Below are positions 63,046 to 64,000 of a stretch of DNA of 64,000 nucleotides, piece by piece (positions within the stretch are counted from its first letter, which is position 1; every line of letters begins with the position of its first letter). A program made the position numbers and the translations under genes. Below the pieces are notes generated by a model that saw nothing but the letters and a program-made list of their open reading frames with translations, had not been told where the DNA came from and did not search any database. Source of the stretch: Mycolicibacterium sp. YH-1 (GTDB lineage Bacteria; Actinomycetota; Actinomycetes; Mycobacteriales; Mycobacteriaceae); contig NZ_CP092915.1 of NCBI RefSeq assembly GCF_022557175.1, positions 4,774,001 to 4,838,000 on the forward strand, given 5' to 3'.

Positions 63046-63546
63046 TCAGTGCATGCCCTTGATCCGGCGGCCCAGCTCCCGTGTCACTTCCCGATTGGCG
63101 TCTCGCGTGGCGATGTCCTGACGCTTGTCGTGCGCCTGCTTGCCGCGCGCCAGCGCGAGTTCGACCTTGACCTTGCCGTCGGTGAAGTACAGCTTCAGGG
63201 GCACCAGGGTGAGGTTGCCGTCGCGGATCTTGCCGATCAGGTTGTCGATCTCGCTGCGGTGCAACAGCAGTTTGCGATTACGGCGCGGCGCGTGATTGGT
63301 CCAGCTGCCGTGGTGATACTCCGGGATGTGCAGGTTGCGCAGCCAGATCTCACCGTCGTCGACCGTGGCGAAGGCGTCGGCCAGCGAGGCCTGACCGTCA
63401 CGCAGGCTCTTCACCTCGGTGCCCATGAGAGCGACGCCGGCCTCGTAGGTCTCCAGGATCGTGTAGTTGTGCCGCGCCTTGCGATTGGTCGCGACAACCT
63501 GGTTGTTGCGCCGCGTCTGCTCGTCGACCTTCTTCTTGTTGACCAC
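63046..63546 (-). CDS. smpB: SsrA-binding protein
   Basis: This 166-residue SmpB binds the tRNA-like part of tmRNA and delivers it to stalled ribosomes. Family motifs are [67 protein letters not shown] and the C-terminal basic tail ([20 protein letters not shown] to RRIKGMH). The start is GTG 63546, just 1 bp after the ftsX stop, so it is co-transcribed with ftsX. Its RNA partner ssrA lies downstream on the same strand. Confidence 0.95.
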   Translation of the reverse strand: MVNKKKVDEQTRRNNQVVATNRKARHNYTILETYEAGVALMGTEVKSLRDGQASLADAFATVDDGEIWLRNLHIPEYHHGSWTNHAPRRNRKLLLHRSEIDNLIGKIRDGNLTLVPLKLYFTDGKVKVELALARGKQAHDKRQDIATRDANREVTRELGRRIKGMH

Positions 63547-63547
63547 G

Positions 63548-64000
63548 CTAACGCCGCACGTACAGGCGCAACGTGACGTACCCGGTCACGCCGGCCATGG
63601 CCACACCGACGAACAGCAGGAACGGCGATATGAAGAGGATGTCCGCATAGTCGATTCTGGCGATCAGGTTCGCTTGATAGAACTGGTTCAGCGCCTTCTC
63701 GAGGAAGAACGCACGCACCACTATCAACCCGATAATCGATATCACCACGCCGATGAGCGCGGCCAGCATCGCCTCCACCAGGAACGGCAGCTGGGTGTAC
63801 CACCGACTGGCGCCGACGAGTCGCATGATGCCGACTTCGGTGCGGCGGGTGTACGCCGCGACTTGAACCATGTTGGCTATCAACAGGATCGCACCGATCG
63901 CCTGTACCAGCGCCACCGCGAACGCGACGGCGCTCAGGCCGTCCAGGACAGCGAACAATCGGTCTATCAGGTCCTTCTGGTTCAGCACGTTGAGCACGCC
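63548..64000 (-). CDS. ftsX: Cell division protein FtsX, C-terminal part (gene cut by window)
   Basis: These residues form the C-terminal half of FtsX, the membrane partner of FtsE that activates peptidoglycan hydrolases during division. Visible are three hydrophobic segments ([63 protein letters not shown]) and the [22 protein letters not shown] loop typical of FtsX/MacB-type permeases. The frame runs off the right edge without a start. The order ftsX-smpB-ssrA is the usual mycobacterial one. Confidence 0.92.
   Translation of the reverse strand, partial: GVLNVLNQKDLIDRLFAVLDGLSAVAFAVALVQAIGAILLIANMVQVAAYTRRTEVGIMRLVGASRWYTQLPFLVEAMLAALIGVVISIIGLIVVRAFFLEKALNQFYQANLIARIDYADILFISPFLLFVGVAMAGVTGYVTLRLYVRR

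Overview
The window is high-GC actinobacterial DNA and reads as a chromosomal segment of a fast-growing mycobacterium (Mycolicibacterium-type). The evidence is a second mycobactin locus (mbtL-mbtM-mbtN with divergent-facing mbtK) with IdeR-like iron boxes, an antigen 85-type mycolyltransferase, a cutinase-like esterase, a mycothiol-dependent-enzyme-family protein, PknH-type sensor lipoproteins, and the ftsX-smpB-ssrA block whose tmRNA encodes the tag ADSNQRDYALAA. I cannot name the species from sequence alone.

Layout. 1-5.5 kb (minus strand): a sulfonate/organosulfur utilisation operon (ssuC-, ssuB- and ssuA-like genes, then an NtaA/SnaA/DszA-type flavin monooxygenase) that runs by gene overlaps into an ABC-2 exporter; the ssuA-like gene carries a one-base frameshift. 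5.6-10.9 kb: a Mug-type DNA glycosylase, then a 4.6-kb interval bounded on the right by tRNA-Ala(GGC) and on the left by a near-perfect copy of that tRNA's 3' end. The interval holds a DUF2510/DUF732 protein, an RNase HI gene that has lost its N-terminus, two tandem alpha/beta hydrolases, and a divergent TetR-oxidoreductase pair with a 28-bp palindromic operator. 10.9-15.4 kb: MFS exporter, phosphoglucomutase, universal stress protein and two FluC/CrcB fluoride-channel subunits downstream of a clear fluoride riboswitch. 15.5-19.2 kb: the mbt-2 siderophore acyl-chain locus.

19.3-29.7 kb: a 1010-residue membrane protein with split hydrolase motifs, a LOG/epimerase/small secreted protein operon, a P1 (DmpA-type) aminopeptidase with an APC transporter and a divergent TetR, a SEC-C protein, a DUF302 gene preceded by a frameshifted nitrilase start fragment, purU and a DUF202 membrane protein. 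29.8-38.6 kb: a large sulfatase, a SnoaL-like protein, an MmyB-type regulator divergent from two SDR genes, an HD-domain protein, a membrane-anchored hydrolase and a luciferase-like monooxygenase. 38.6-46 kb: a helicase with a C-terminal BRCT domain, a SELENBP1-type methanethiol oxidase, a cNMP-binding/thioredoxin-reductase-like/GNAT fusion protein, and a DesA3-like desaturase whose N-terminal coding region has no usable start codon. 46-51 kb: a YCII-ECF42 sigma pair, and a heteromeric-type acyl-CoA dehydrogenase pair with a SnoaL-like protein. 51-58 kb: cell-envelope and secreted proteins (phosphodiesterase, mycolyltransferase, lipoproteins). 58-64 kb: an M48 peptidase, phage-like gene remnants, the cutinase, ssrA, a leaderless small secreted protein, a mycothiol-family enzyme, smpB and the end of ftsX.

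The most distinctive items are the three-domain cNMP/FAD/GNAT fusion, the membrane-embedded serine-hydrolase-like protein, the helicase-BRCT protein, the fluoride riboswitch operon, and two places where stable-RNA 3' ends appear duplicated beside accessory genes. Several genes show lesions (ssuA-like, RNase HI, nitrilase, desaturase start, phage helix-turn-helix gene); single-base ones could be sequencing errors. All family assignments were made by reading protein motifs without database searches.
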